The position numbers and the translations under genes are program-made. Of a stretch of DNA of 64,000 nt, positions 39,352-49,701 are shown piece after piece. Under the pieces are notes generated by a model. It worked only from the letters and a program-made list of their open reading frames with translations, had not been told where the DNA came from and did no database searches. The stretch spans positions 1-64,000 of the forward strand of contig NZ_JAMBOP010000002.1 in the NCBI RefSeq assembly GCF_023715645.1, in the 5' to 3' direction. The stretch comes from Bacillus cytotoxicus. Its GTDB lineage: Bacteria > Bacillota > Bacilli > Bacillales > Bacillaceae_G. Position 1 is the first letter of the stretch; the number at the start of each line of letters is the position of its first letter.

Positions 39352-40662
39352 TTAGTCTCGTGCTCTTGCAATAACTTTAATCGGCGTTCCTACGAAACCG
39401 AACGCATCGCGCAGACGATTTTTCAAGAAGCGCTCATATGAGAAGTGCAGTAACTCTGGATCGTTTACAAACACAACAAATGTCGGTGGTTTCACTGCGA
39501 CTTGTGTTGCATAGAAAATTTTCAAACGTTGTCCATTATGCGTTGGCGTTGGATTCATTGCAACAGCATCCATAATCACATCATTCAATACATTTGTTTG
39601 TACACGAATACTATGACTTGCATTTACCTCATTAATAACAGGAAGTAGTGTATGTGTACGTTTTCTCGTTTTTGCAGATAAAAATACGATTGGTGCGTAA
39701 TCTAAAAATTGGAAATGAGCACGAATATTCTCTTCGAATTCCTTCATCGTTTTCTCATCTTTTTCGACCGCATCCCATTTATTCACAACTATAATTACCG
39801 CACGACCTGAATCATGCGCATATCCAGCAATTTTTTTATCTTGTTCAATGATTCCTTCTTCACCATCTAAAACAACTAAAACAACGTCAGAGCGTTCAAT
39901 CGCTCGAAGTGCACGAAGTACACTATACTTTTCTGTACTTTCATATACTTTTCCTTTTTTGCGCATTCCTGCTGTATCAATGATAACGTAATCTTGTCCA
40001 TCTTTACTGTACGGCGTATCAACTGCATCACGTGTAGTACCTGCTACGTTACTAACGATTACGCGTTCTTGACCAAGAATTGCATTTACCATTGATGATT
40101 TCCCAACGTTCGGGCGACCAATTAAACAGAATTTAATTGTTTCATCATCGTATGGTTCTTCTTCAATTCGTGGAAAATGTTTTGCTGCTTCATCTAATAA
40201 GTCCCCTAAGCCTAAACCATGCGTTCCAGATATAGGAAATGGATCCCCGAATCCTAACGCATAAAAATCGTAAATTTCACTGCGCATCTCTGGATTATCT
40301 ACCTTATTCACCGCTAATACAACTGGCTTTTTAGAGCGATATAAAATCTTCGCAACTTCTTCATCCGCAGCTGTTACACCGTCGCGGCCATTTGTCATAA
40401 AAATGATAACATCAGCCTCATCAATCGCAACTTCTGCTTGTTGACGAATTTGTGTCAAAAATGGCTCGTCTCCAATATCAATTCCACCCGTATCAATTAT
40501 GTTAAACTCATGATTTAACCATTCTCCTGCACTATAAATACGATCCCTTGTTACACCAGGGATATCTTCAACAATCGATACTCTTTCTCCAACAATTCTA
40601 TTGAAAATAGTAGATTTTCCAACATTCGGGCGCCCTACTATTGCCACTACCGGTTTTGGCAT
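39352..40662 (-). CDS. der: ribosome-assembly GTPase Der (EngA)
   Basis: Essential GTPase of 50S maturation. The 436-residue product has two G domains (GRPNVGKST at about 10-18 and GRPNVGKSS near 180-190, with NKVD and NKWD) and a C-terminal KH-like domain, exactly the Der layout. Confidence 0.96.
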   Translation of the reverse strand: MPKPVVAIVGRPNVGKSTIFNRIVGERVSIVEDIPGVTRDRIYSAGEWLNHEFNIIDTGGIDIGDEPFLTQIRQQAEVAIDEADVIIFMTNGRDGVTAADEEVAKILYRSKKPVVLAVNKVDNPEMRSEIYDFYALGFGDPFPISGTHGLGLGDLLDEAAKHFPRIEEEPYDDETIKFCLIGRPNVGKSSMVNAILGQERVIVSNVAGTTRDAVDTPYSKDGQDYVIIDTAGMRKKGKVYESTEKYSVLRALRAIERSDVVLVVLDGEEGIIEQDKKIAGYAHDSGRAVIIVVNKWDAVEKDEKTMKEFEENIRAHFQFLDYAPIVFLSAKTRKRTHTLLPVINEVNASHSIRVQTNVLNDVIMDAVAMNPTPTHNGQRLKIFYATQVAVKPPTFVVFVNDPELLHFSYERFLKNRLRDAFGFVGTPIKVIARARD

Positions 40663-40699
40663 ATACTTTCATCCTTTCTATTTGCTTCTGTTATTATGT

Positions 40700-40729
40700 A
40701 AAAAACCCTTCTTTGTGCAAGAAGGGATT
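40700..40729 (-). terminator. terminator of the yphA-yphB operon
   Basis: CCCTTCTT / AAGAAGGG with a 5-nt loop, followed by T6 on the minus strand. Confidence 0.8.
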
Positions 40730-40783
40730 TGCATTCCAGAATATTTCTCTTTATATCAAAACATCTCATATTATAACACATTT

Positions 40784-40972
40784 TCAAGAATGTTTCACAA
40801 TAATATATAAATTCTCTTGCAAGCGATGGGCAATCCCATCTAAAATCGCTTCTAAATTACTTGCCACAAACTCTGTTTCCTCTACTGTCTCACATACAAA
40901 TAACGGGGCACCGCCAGCAAATTTTTCTGGAATGGTTGTAATAACAGCAAGAATGCATTTTTCTAATATCAC
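40784..40972 (-). CDS. small capping-complex subunit for YIEGIA
   Basis: A 62-residue soluble protein starting at GTG 40972, whose start overlaps the YIEGIA stop (GTGA). The position and the sequence VCETVEETEFVASNLEAILDG agree with the family annotated in databases as capping complex subunit for YIEGIA. Tight overlap implies translational coupling and a joint complex. Function otherwise unknown. Confidence 0.75.
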   Translation of the reverse strand: MILEKCILAVITTIPEKFAGGAPLFVCETVEETEFVASNLEAILDGIAHRLQENLYIIVKHS

Positions 40973-41862
40973 CCTTTTTCTCCCCTTCCATTTGGGGCCT
41001 CAGAAGACATATGAACCGCACTTTCTAATGTTGGAACATTTTCAATGACCTGAATCGCTTTCTTTACATCTTGATCTTGCGGCAAAACAAATATGCCTAT
41101 TCTTCCATCATTTAAATCACGTTTTGCAAGTGGTACAAGTGCAGGTGTTCCAGAATCTCGATATACACCAAGTGCAATAGATATATCATGTAAAATCGCT
41201 TGTCTTTGACCAAGGTTTGCTAATGTTACTTTAGCATCAACAGATTTTGGTTTTAAAATAAAACCCATACCATACTTCATAATTTCTTTTTGCCTTGCTG
41301 GTAAACCAATATTCATAATATAAATATTATCAACATAAAGGCCTGCGCCTTCAAAATGAAACGAGGCATGCTGAACTTCAACAAGATCACGCAGCCGTTT
41401 ACCAGACATCAACTTTTTCGCGAAAAAGAAACTTATGATTCCAGCTAAAATACCGGCATACCATGATTTAAATCCTAAATAAGCAAAAGTAGCTACGAAG
41501 GAAGTTAACATCGCTAAATAATTACGACTCTCAAATACAATTGCAATTCCCTCAATATATGTATTGCCCCTTGGAACAAGCTCATACCCATCTAATTGCT
41601 GCAATGTATTCCGCTCCATATTACGTACATCACGAAACTGTGATGCCGCTAATGTCAGAAATGTAATCGCAGAGAAATCCTTTTTCAAAATAGCTGGAAT
41701 GGCAACCGCCCCAAGAGCAGACGCAATAATTCCCATGGCAATATGAATAATCTTGCCATGTAAACGAGTTGGATACTGCCTTGTATCCGTTTGAAGCATT
41801 AAAATTCGTGTGACAGTTCCAACGGTTACCCCAAGCAACATAGCTGATGTATACGAATTCAT
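40969..41862 (-). CDS. yphB: YIEGIA family membrane protein (YphB)
   Basis: A 297-residue protein carrying the literal signature YIEGIA at about residues 101-106. The first half has several membrane segments; the second half is soluble and includes an RRRNLG-type repeat-free region. The family is limited to spore-forming Firmicutes and its role is not established. It sits between yphA and the 62-residue partner in one operon upstream of der. Confidence 0.85.
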   Translation of the reverse strand: MNSYTSAMLLGVTVGTVTRILMLQTDTRQYPTRLHGKIIHIAMGIIASALGAVAIPAILKKDFSAITFLTLAASQFRDVRNMERNTLQQLDGYELVPRGNTYIEGIAIVFESRNYLAMLTSFVATFAYLGFKSWYAGILAGIISFFFAKKLMSGKRLRDLVEVQHASFHFEGAGLYVDNIYIMNIGLPARQKEIMKYGMGFILKPKSVDAKVTLANLGQRQAILHDISIALGVYRDSGTPALVPLAKRDLNDGRIGIFVLPQDQDVKKAIQVIENVPTLESAVHMSSEAPNGRGEKG

Positions 41863-41865
41863 AAA

Positions 41866-42465
41866 TTAACCCTGTCCCTCCTTTACTTGCTTTTGCTTAA
41901 ATTGCCCTGTATACGTCATTACTTTTCCAATTCCGTATAAAAGACTACAGAACATTGTAGACACAGCAATCATATTAAAAAATTGCAAACTCCCTAATTG
42001 ATACGGAAAATTAAATGCCTTTAAAATAAAAGCGACAAACACCTCACCTTGCAACGCCCCTGCATATAATCCCCATATACGTAATATACGATCCCTATGT
42101 AATAAAACAGATGTGTAAACGAGAATACTACTTAACATCCATGTACGATCTACAACAATCCAAATTGGGTCATATAGTTCGATTAAGAAAAAACTCGCAT
42201 ATAGCATCGCAATTATAAGTGCACATAATAAAGTGTAGATCTTTTTCCATACTGAATATGCCGCAATTCCAACAAATGAGATCCCGCCTAACAAAAGAGC
42301 GTTTACCGATATTGTAATAGAAGCAAAGGAGATCACCGCTTGCGAACAAATAATAAATAATAAAATGACCGCACTAAGCTTAAATCTAACTGTATCTTTT
42401 TTCAAAAAAAACGTCGTAACAATCCAGCCCATCCACGCTAAAAAATAAAAATAACCACCTTCCAC
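41866..42465 (-). CDS. yphA: YphA membrane protein
   Basis: A 199-residue protein, the same length as B. subtilis YphA, with about six membrane helices and no soluble domain. Function unknown. GTG 42465 has AGGAGG 8 nt upstream, which settles the start against the in-frame ATG at 42489. Confidence 0.82.
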   Translation of the reverse strand: MEGGYFYFLAWMGWIVTTFFLKKDTVRFKLSAVILLFIICSQAVISFASITISVNALLLGGISFVGIAAYSVWKKIYTLLCALIIAMLYASFFLIELYDPIWIVVDRTWMLSSILVYTSVLLHRDRILRIWGLYAGALQGEVFVAFILKAFNFPYQLGSLQFFNMIAVSTMFCSLLYGIGKVMTYTGQFKQKQVKEGQG

Positions 42466-42581
42466 GTGAACACCTCCTATTATTTCCATTATGGGAATGT
42501 TTCATGAAAAATAATCGTCTTCTATCGCTGCATATTTTAAAAAATAACAGCAACACTTTGTACTAAGGAGGTGGGAATACC

Positions 42582-42716
42582 ATGGGTAAAGATCGTCAAG
42601 AAAAAAAACTGAAAGAATCAAGGCGCGTAGAATCTGATCGCAGCCAATCATTACAATTTCCAGGTGCAACAGGACTCGATACACCGGAGCAAGCACGAAA
42701 ACAAAATCAACATTAA
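42582..42716 (+). CDS. ypzI: YpzI family small protein
   Basis: A 44-residue, highly charged protein (MGKDRQEKKLKESRRVESDR, then LQFPGATGLDTPEQ). Strong ribosome site AAGGAGGTG 8 nt upstream. It matches B. subtilis YpzI in start sequence and in position between yphA and fni. No known function. It is on the opposite strand to both neighbours. Confidence 0.8.
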   Translation: MGKDRQEKKLKESRRVESDRSQSLQFPGATGLDTPEQARKQNQH

Positions 42717-42718
42717 AA

Positions 42719-42752
42719 CAAAGAAACAGCCAACATATTGTTGGCTGTTTCT

Positions 42753-42754
<2 letters not shown>
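42719..42754. terminator. bidirectional terminator between ypzI and fni
   Basis: AAAGAAACAGCCAACA and TGTTGGCTGTTTCTTT form a 16-bp stem with a 3-nt loop. It serves two convergent genes. Confidence 0.88.
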
Positions 42755-43811
<1,057 letters not shown>

Positions 43812-43814
43812 TCA

Positions 43815-44963
43815 TTATTTCTTTAAATTTTTTAGCTTTTCTCCAATAATATCACCTAATTGGAATGTTGCAGAATCAGAAGTTGGTATATATTTACTAT
43901 AATCTTCTGTTTCATTATTTTCTTCAAGTGTTTCTTTTATACTTAAAGAAATACGTTTTTCTTCCGAATGAACTTCTAATACTTTTACTTTCACTTCTTG
44001 TCCGATTTTTAATACTTCATTCGGATTTTTCACATGACGGTTTGCGATTTGTGAAACGTGTACAAGTCCTTCTACACCAGGGAAAATCTCAACGAACGCT
44101 CCAAAAGTAACAAGACGTTTTACTTTCCCATCTAATAGATCGCCCACTTTTACTTGATTGGAAACATTCGACCATGGACCTGGCTGCACCGCTTTCATAG
44201 ATAAGGAAATACGCTGCGTATCGGCATCAACAGATAACACTTTTACTTTTACAGTTTGTCCTTCTGTTAATACATCAGATGGTTGTTCTACACGGTCATG
44301 AGAAATTTGAGAAATATGAACTAAGCCATCTACACCGCCAACATTTACAAATGCTCCAAAGTCAGTTAAACGTTGAACTGTTCCTTCTACAACATCACCT
44401 GCTTGTAAAGAAGAAACCGCTTCTTTTTTCTTCTTGTCTAGCTCTTGCTCTACAACTGCCTTATGAGAAAGAATTACACGATTTTTCTCACGATCTAATT
44501 CTACAATTTTTACTGCCAATGTTTTTCCTTTATAATCAGTAAAATCTTCTACATAATGCATCTCTACAAGCGAAGCCGGAATAAAGCCACGAACACCAAG
44601 GTCAATAACTAGACCTCCGTTAACGATATCTTTAATTGTTACATCAAATACTTCGCCTGATGTAAATTGTCCTTGCAATACTTCCCATGCTTTTTCTGCA
44701 TCGACTGCACGTTTAGACAATACTAAATCATCATCTTCTAATTTAATTACTTTTAATTCAAGAGTTTGTTCTACTTCTACAACATCGCCTGCTTTTTCAA
44801 TATGAACATTCGCCAATTCACTAATTGGAATCACACCATCAGTTTTGTATCCAACATTTACAAATACTTGCTTGTCTTCAACTTTTGTTACTGTACCTGT
44901 AACAATATCACCTACTTGTAATGCCTTTGTGTTTACAACTTCTTCATTCATTTTTTCTACCAT
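43815..44963 (-). CDS. ypfD: S1-domain RNA-binding protein YpfD (RpsA-like)
   Basis: The 382-residue protein carries four S1 repeats (about residues 16-85, 101-165, 186-255, 271-340), visible as [20 protein letters not shown] and GLVHISQI. Same length as B. subtilis YpfD; it is a ribosomal S1 homologue that in Bacillus is not an essential ribosome part. An 11-bp perfect inverted repeat lies 48 bp upstream in its leader. Confidence 0.9.
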   Translation of the reverse strand: MVEKMNEEVVNTKALQVGDIVTGTVTKVEDKQVFVNVGYKTDGVIPISELANVHIEKAGDVVEVEQTLELKVIKLEDDDLVLSKRAVDAEKAWEVLQGQFTSGEVFDVTIKDIVNGGLVIDLGVRGFIPASLVEMHYVEDFTDYKGKTLAVKIVELDREKNRVILSHKAVVEQELDKKKKEAVSSLQAGDVVEGTVQRLTDFGAFVNVGGVDGLVHISQISHDRVEQPSDVLTEGQTVKVKVLSVDADTQRISLSMKAVQPGPWSNVSNQVKVGDLLDGKVKRLVTFGAFVEIFPGVEGLVHVSQIANRHVKNPNEVLKIGQEVKVKVLEVHSEEKRISLSIKETLEENNETEDYSKYIPTSDSATFQLGDIIGEKLKNLKK

Positions 44964-45010
44964 GGAAATACCTCCCTACTGAAATGGCAAAGCATCTTTA
45001 TGTATATACG

Positions 45011-45034
45011 AAATGGAAACACTTGTTTCCATTT
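45011..45034 (-). promoter_or_regulatory. perfect palindrome in the ypfD leader
   Basis: AAATGGAAACA and TGTTTCCATTT, 11-bp arms with a 2-nt centre, 48 nt upstream of the start codon. No U tract follows. It could be an operator or an mRNA hairpin for autoregulation by the S1 protein. Confidence 0.45.
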
Positions 45035-45135
45035 GCATGTATGTAAAATTTTTAGAAAATATCCTCTTTTATAAACTTCTAACAAATCGATGAATTTGTC
45101 AAGCAAATTGTCTTCATATTAACAAACAGAAACAA

Positions 45136-45170
45136 AAATAAAGGAAGAGGTTTAACCTCTTCCTTTATTT
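45136..45170 (-). terminator. terminator overlapping the cmk stop codon
   Basis: AAATAAAGGAAGAGG and CCTCTTCCTTTATTT form a 15-bp stem with a 5-nt loop. The cmk TAA (45167-45165) is in the stem. Confidence 0.85.
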
Positions 45171-45842
45171 TACGAACGTTGCTATTGCGATATCCATAAT
45201 CTTTTGGACTACTTCTTCAATAGATAAGGACGTTGTATCTAACTCAATTGCATCATCAGCTTTCTTTAATGGAGACACTTCGCGTTCAGAATCTAATTTA
45301 TCACGGAGCGCAATTTCTTCTTTTAGTTTTTCTAAGTTAGAAGGAAATCCTTTTTGTGTATTTTCTAAATGTCTTCTTTCCGCTCGTTCTTCAACGGAAG
45401 CTAACATAAAAATTTTCACTTCCGCATTCGGCAATACTTGTGTCCCAATATCACGACCATCCATAACAACGCCGCCTTTTTCCGATAAAGCCCGCTGACG
45501 ACGGACCATTTCTTCACGTACGAGGCGATGTCTTGCCACAATTGATACACGATTTGTTACTTCTGGTGTGCGAATCACTTCCGATACATCTTTTCCGTTT
45601 AAAAAAACAAGCTGCGCATTGTCTCCATGCTGAAATGAAATGTCAATATCCTTAATGATTCCCATTAATTTCTCTTCATTTTCAATATCGATACCTTGCT
45701 CTAATGCTGCATATGTTATAGTACGATACATTGCACCTGTATCAATATAAACATAAGACAATTTTTTCGCAATAATTTTAGCAACCGTACTTTTCCCTGC
45801 AGCTGCCGGGCCATCAATTGCAATTGAAATTCGTTTCTCCAT
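45165..45842 (-). CDS. cmk: cytidylate kinase
   Basis: Phosphorylates CMP and dCMP. The 225-residue P-loop kinase has [11 protein letters not shown] near residues 8-18, [11 protein letters not shown] and [18 protein letters not shown]. Upstream of ypfD, as in other Bacillus. Confidence 0.96.
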   Translation of the reverse strand: MEKRISIAIDGPAAAGKSTVAKIIAKKLSYVYIDTGAMYRTITYAALEQGIDIENEEKLMGIIKDIDISFQHGDNAQLVFLNGKDVSEVIRTPEVTNRVSIVARHRLVREEMVRRQRALSEKGGVVMDGRDIGTQVLPNAEVKIFMLASVEERAERRHLENTQKGFPSNLEKLKEEIALRDKLDSEREVSPLKKADDAIELDTTSLSIEEVVQKIMDIAIATFVK

Positions 45843-45910
45843 TGTAACACCCCATTTTCACTTATAAGAACAGAAGGAAAAGCAGGTATCCCCTGCTTCT
45901 CTCATCATTG

Positions 45911-45993
45911 TTTCATTTCACATTAACAGGAAGTAAAAAATCCGATTGGTTCCATTAACGATTAGCTTGTTTACTAATAACCGTTTCACTTTA
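45911..45993 (-). repeat. degenerate bcr1 remnant
   Basis: Recognisable fragments in order: CATTAACAGGAAGTAAAA, ATCCGATTGGTTCCATTAAC and GTTTCACTTTA, corresponding to the left, middle and right parts of the intact bcr1 at 49702-49855. About half the element is lost. It lies between cmk and the ypfB-like gene. Confidence 0.6.
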
Positions 45994-46052
45994 CCCCGTT
46001 TCAAGTCCTCAACTATTGTAGCACACTCTTTCTTAGAAGCAAATGATAAAGG

Positions 46053-46226
46053 CTATTGATTTACCTCTAAAATATTTGTTATAACCCCTTTTGTGACTCC
46101 TTCATAATAAACTACTTTTGATATATATTTCGCTATATGTTCTTGTGTTAACAGCAGTTGAACAATACATAAACAAATACATTGTCCAATAAGTAACCTA
46201 ATTAAAACTTTCTCAATTGTTTTCAA
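46053..46226 (-). CDS. YpfB-like small membrane protein (DUF5359)
   Basis: A 57-residue open frame starting at TTG 46226 with AAAGGTGATG upstream. The first half is one hydrophobic helix (VLIRLLIGQCICLCIVQLLL), the second reads YISKVVYYEGVTKGVITNIL. Position beside cmk and the shape suggest B. subtilis YpfB; sequence support is from memory only. Function unknown. Confidence 0.6.
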   Translation of the reverse strand: MKTIEKVLIRLLIGQCICLCIVQLLLTQEHIAKYISKVVYYEGVTKGVITNILEVNQ

Positions 46227-46285
46227 AAACTACATCACCTTTCTCTTAAGATTCCGTTCTAACAAACCTTAAAATTACAAAGCGG

Positions 46286-46338
46286 GTAACCGTTTGTGGG
46301 CAGAATGTCCCCCCTTACTGATGAAACTTTCACTTTAT
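46286..46338 (-). repeat. degenerate bcr1 remnant
   Basis: CGTTTGTGGGCAG, CCCCCCTTACTGATG and TTTCACTTTAT match the left and right ends of bcr1 with the centre deleted, much like the copy at 19010-19062. It lies between the ypfB-like gene and ansA. Confidence 0.65.
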
Positions 46339-46446
46339 TTTCATTGTGATTATCGCTTAGAACTTTTATACTTTTCCATTGTCGAATCCGATCAAATCGT
46401 GTTATGTTTTTTATGTATTTGCATTGATTGGAGAGGGGTAAAGGCA

Positions 46447-47418
46447 TTGAAAAAAATTCTTGTTTTACACACAGGTGGAACAATTGCGATGGAGGAAGAT
46501 AAAGAAACTGGGGTTGTTCAACAAGGCGCACAAAATCCACTTTTAAAATTCATTCCAAATTTAGAAGAAGATATCGATTTAATTGTTGAAGATGTCTTTC
46601 ATCTTCCATCTCCTCACATGACACCAAATGAAATGCTACAATTGCAAGTCATGATTGACGAGAAGGTTAAAAACAATAACGTACAAGGTGTTGTTATTAC
46701 ACACGGAACAGACACACTAGAAGAAACAGCTTATTTTCTTGATTTAACTGTACAAGCCGATGTTCCAATTGTCGTTACAGGAGCAATGCGCTCAAGTAAT
46801 GAGTTAGGAGCTGATGGTTTATATAACTTTTTGTCAGCAGTAAAGGTTGCGAGTAGTGAAGAGGCAAACGGAAAAGGTGTTCTTGTCGTATTAAATGATG
46901 AAATTCACTGTGCAATGAATGTGACAAAAACACATACAAGTAACGTAGCAACATTCCAAAGTCCACAATATGGACCAATTGGAATGGTAACAAAGCGCGG
47001 CGTTGTCTTTCATCACGCACTAGTGCATCATGAAACATATGCTGTCACACAAATTACAAAAAATGTTGTCATCTTAAAAGCATATGCTGGTATGGATGAA
47101 ACATTATTGGCTGCAATCGAGCAATTGCCGGTCGATGGAATCATTATCGAAGCACTCGGACAAGGAAACTTACCACCGCGTACACTTCCTGCTCTGCAAC
47201 GTTTGATAGATAAAGACATTCCAGTTGTTCTTGTTTCTCGTTGTTTTAACGGAATTGTCCAAGATGTATATTCTTACGAAGGCGGCGGCACACACTTGAA
47301 AAATATGGGTGTTATCTTCACATACGGTTTAAATGCTCAGAAAGCTCGCATTAAGCTACTTGTTGCACTAGAAGTAACAAAAGCACAAATAGAGATTCAA
47401 TCTATGTTTAGACATTAA
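46447..47418 (+). CDS. ansA: L-asparaginase, type I
   Basis: Hydrolyses asparagine to aspartate and ammonia in the cytoplasm. The 323-residue enzyme has the first active-site threonine in LHTGGTIAM and the second in VITHGTDTLEETAY, plus VVTGAMRSSNELGADG. No signal peptide. I start at TTG 46447 with GAGGGG 8 nt upstream; the frame extends upstream to 46294 without start signals and through a bcr1 remnant. Confidence 0.92.
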   Translation: MKKILVLHTGGTIAMEEDKETGVVQQGAQNPLLKFIPNLEEDIDLIVEDVFHLPSPHMTPNEMLQLQVMIDEKVKNNNVQGVVITHGTDTLEETAYFLDLTVQADVPIVVTGAMRSSNELGADGLYNFLSAVKVASSEEANGKGVLVVLNDEIHCAMNVTKTHTSNVATFQSPQYGPIGMVTKRGVVFHHALVHHETYAVTQITKNVVILKAYAGMDETLLAAIEQLPVDGIIIEALGQGNLPPRTLPALQRLIDKDIPVVLVSRCFNGIVQDVYSYEGGGTHLKNMGVIFTYGLNAQKARIKLLVALEVTKAQIEIQSMFRH

Positions 47419-47437
47419 AATTTGATTGCAACAAAAA

Positions 47438-47481
47438 ACACCGCGGTCTAATTCTTAAACCTATGAATTAGACCGCGGTGT
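47438..47481. terminator. bidirectional terminator between ansA and bdr
   Basis: ACACCGCGGTCTAATTC and its complement form a 17-bp stem with a 10-nt loop between two convergent genes; A6 and T-rich flanks. Confidence 0.88.
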
Positions 47482-47504
47482 CTTCATTTCCCATCGCTTC
47501 TTTA

Positions 47505-48491
47505 CTAATTTTCCTGTTCTCGATTTGCAATGAGCTGCGCAATTGCCCCCCCATGAAATCGACCATTTTCTATAAAAATTTCATTTGCGTTATTACCAGC
47601 GGCAATTACCCCTGCAATAAAAATTCCTTCCACATTCGTTTCCATCGTTTCTTCGTTATACAGCGGTCTTCCTGTTTCAGAATCAATTTCTACACCCATT
47701 TTCGTTAAGAAACTATGATCTGGATGATAACCTGTCATAGCAAAGACAAAATCATTTGAAACCGTATATACTTCGATTCCCACTGTATACGTCACTGTAT
47801 GTTCTGTAATTTCTTTTACATGTGCACCGAATTCCATTTTTATCGTTCCTTGCCCAACTAACGCTTCGAATTCTGGTAAAATCCACGGTTTAATACTTGG
47901 AGAATATACTTGTCCACGATATAACACCGTCACACGCGCTCCGCATTTTACAAGTTCTAACGCCGCGTCTACACTTGAATTCTTTCCTCCAATAACGATA
48001 ACATCCCGATTAAAATAAGGATGCCCTTCTTTAAAATAATGTGCTACTTTATTTAACTCTTCTCCAGGAACATTCATATAATTAGGGTTATCATAATATC
48101 CAGTTGCGATAACAACATATTTTGCCTTATACTTCTCTTGCTTACCGTCACTCTTTAACGTTTGAACAAGGAACGTATCTTCTTCTTTCCGTACTTCTTC
48201 TACTCGTTCAAACGCGTTCACACGTACTTGTTTCCGTTTTACCACTTCCCGGTAATATGCTAATGCTTGATTGCGAACAGGCTTACGATTTTCTGTAATA
48301 AAGGCTACTCCACCAATTTCTAGTTTTTCACTAGAAGAAAAAAACGTTTGGTGTGTTGGATAATTATAGACTGCATTAACAATATTCCCTTTTTCAATCA
48401 CAAGTGGATTAATCCCAACATTTTGCATCGCAATCGCTGCCGCTAATCCACACGGCCCACCTCCGATAATAATTGCTGTTTCCTTTTGCAT
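47505..48491 (-). CDS. bdr: bacillithiol disulfide reductase Bdr (YpdA)
   Basis: NADPH-dependent flavoprotein that reduces oxidised bacillithiol, related to thioredoxin reductase but with a single active cysteine. The 328-residue product has the FAD loop IIGGGPCGLAAA with the conserved Cys14, the NADPH loop VIGGKNSSVDAALE and IATGYYD. It completes the bacillithiol cycle begun by bshA/bshB1 in this window. Confidence 0.92.
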   Translation of the reverse strand: MQKETAIIIGGGPCGLAAAIAMQNVGINPLVIEKGNIVNAVYNYPTHQTFFSSSEKLEIGGVAFITENRKPVRNQALAYYREVVKRKQVRVNAFERVEEVRKEEDTFLVQTLKSDGKQEKYKAKYVVIATGYYDNPNYMNVPGEELNKVAHYFKEGHPYFNRDVIVIGGKNSSVDAALELVKCGARVTVLYRGQVYSPSIKPWILPEFEALVGQGTIKMEFGAHVKEITEHTVTYTVGIEVYTVSNDFVFAMTGYHPDHSFLTKMGVEIDSETGRPLYNEETMETNVEGIFIAGVIAAGNNANEIFIENGRFHGGAIAQLIANREQEN

Positions 48492-48544
48492 GTAAGGCTC
48501 AACTCCTAGTCTTCTACTCTCTATTCAAATAAACAACGAAAAAC

Positions 48545-48573
48545 AAGAAAAAACCTACTTTCAGCAGTAGGCA
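48545..48573 (-). terminator. terminator of the amidase gene
   Basis: CCTACT / AGTAGG with a 6-nt loop, then T6 on the minus strand. Confidence 0.75.
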
Positions 48574-48607
48574 CCTATCTATATTGTATTCATTTTTCAT
48601 ATATTTG

Positions 48608-49138
48608 TCATCTATACGATACGTACATGCGATAGACGTCCGCTAAAAACTGTTTAAAAGGTATACCTTGATTATGTAATACATGTTCTGGATCAATTTT
48701 ACGGGCAGGATCAAGCTTTTTATGTGAAACAATAGCTGTCCTAGGATTCAACCCAAAATTATGGCATAAATAGGCATGATACCACGTAAAACGTGTATAT
48801 GCATCCCAAAAATTCACATTCCCACCGTAGCAAAGTTCAACACCAATTGCTGCGCTATTAGCATTGTAACCATATATTTCATTATCTGTTGGGACATTGT
48901 ACCGAACATGATAGGCTACCTCATTGATCGGAATAATCTCAAGTATAGTTGTATCATCGATAAATGTATGAGCTGAAGCTTTCGGTTGTATATCATTAAA
49001 ATAGTCTCGATTTCCAATCGCATTACTACCTGGATTCCCTGTGTCATGACTGACGATAAAACGAACTTTTGAAAGTGGAAGGCCAGATCGTGAGCTTCCA
49101 TGTTTAATGTAATCTCGCTGTATAGGAAACTTCGCCAT
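48608..49138 (-). CDS. N-acetylmuramoyl-L-alanine amidase (Amidase_2)
   Basis: A 176-residue single-domain zinc amidase: first zinc histidine in FIVSHDTGNPG, second cluster HKKLDPARKIDPEH near residues 138-151, and AIGVELCYGG. No signal peptide and no cell-wall-binding domain, as in phage-type lysins and spore mother-cell hydrolases such as CwlH. It may act at mother-cell lysis, but this is inference; no other phage genes are nearby. Confidence 0.82.
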   Translation of the reverse strand: MAKFPIQRDYIKHGSSRSGLPLSKVRFIVSHDTGNPGSNAIGNRDYFNDIQPKASAHTFIDDTTILEIIPINEVAYHVRYNVPTDNEIYGYNANSAAIGVELCYGGNVNFWDAYTRFTWYHAYLCHNFGLNPRTAIVSHKKLDPARKIDPEHVLHNQGIPFKQFLADVYRMYVSYR

Positions 49139-49214
49139 TCACATCATCTCCGCTCTTATAGAATAATCTTTCTAATCTTATATATATTCAGATGATGTGT
49201 CCCTATCACAAACA

Positions 49215-49451
49215 TTATTGTGAAAACATAAAATTCATTATATTCGAAACAAACACCATAAATAGTAGCACACTTACTGCCACCGTATAGAAACCATAAA
49301 ACCAAATTCCATCTTGCTTCATTTCTAAACCAAAAAAGCGGTTTACTGTACGCAAGAAAGAGGATCCTTTCACACTCTTCTTACGTAACATTTCTACTCG
49401 CTCCATTACATGTGTTGGCATCATAAACCGTTGTTCTGCAGTCGTTTTCAT
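49215..49451 (-). CDS. small single-pass membrane protein, unknown
   Basis: A 78-residue protein with a basic soluble N-terminal half (about 1-48, VMERVEMLRKKSVKGSSFLR) and one membrane helix (about 50-72, GFYTVAVSVLLFMVFVSNIM). Good ribosome site AAGGGGAG 6 nt before ATG. I do not recognise a family. It lies between the amidase gene and gudB, behind the gudB terminator, so it has its own transcript. Confidence 0.65.
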   Translation of the reverse strand: MKTTAEQRFMMPTHVMERVEMLRKKSVKGSSFLRTVNRFFGLEMKQDGIWFYGFYTVAVSVLLFMVFVSNIMNFMFSQ

Positions 49452-49460
49452 TACAATCTC

Positions 49461-49533
49461 CCCTTTATTATTAGCGCATACATTCCATCAATGAATACCA
49501 ATTAAACCCTTCACTGTGGAACTTTCACTTTAT
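49461..49533 (-). repeat. degenerate bcr1 remnant
   Basis: The last 30 bp (CTTCACTGTGGAACTTTCACTTTAT) match the right end of bcr1; the left part is barely recognisable. It lies just upstream of the small membrane gene. Confidence 0.5.
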
Positions 49534-49648
49534 TTCCATTTTTCCCATCTAAGGAGAGTATAGCACAAACGTTCTGCTAGAACAAGTGTTCTTTTCATTT
49601 TCACAAATTCATGTAACTCATAATAAATACAATTAATGCGAATACGAC

Positions 49649-49685
49649 AAAAAACCGCAACTTCCTTTAAGGAAATTGCGGTTTT
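49649..49685 (-). terminator. terminator of gudB
   Basis: AAAACCGCAA-TTTCC and GGAAGTTGCGGTTTT form a strong stem followed by T6 on the minus strand. The bcr1 element at 49702-49855 lies between it and the gudB stop codon. Confidence 0.85.
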
Positions 49686-49701
49686 CATAATCAATAGTCG
49701 G

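Noticed and set aside
42502-42696. 64-residue minus-strand open frame opposite ypzI
   Set aside because: ypzI on the plus strand has a strong ribosome site and a recognisable family; the antisense frame has neither.
46259-46540. 93-residue minus-strand open frame over the ansA start
   Set aside because: Antisense to ansA and made partly of the bcr1 remnant; no ribosome site.
48608-49138. Prophage remnant around the amidase gene
   Set aside because: No holin, capsid, integrase or attachment repeats are nearby; a single phage-like amidase fits a spore-associated hydrolase.
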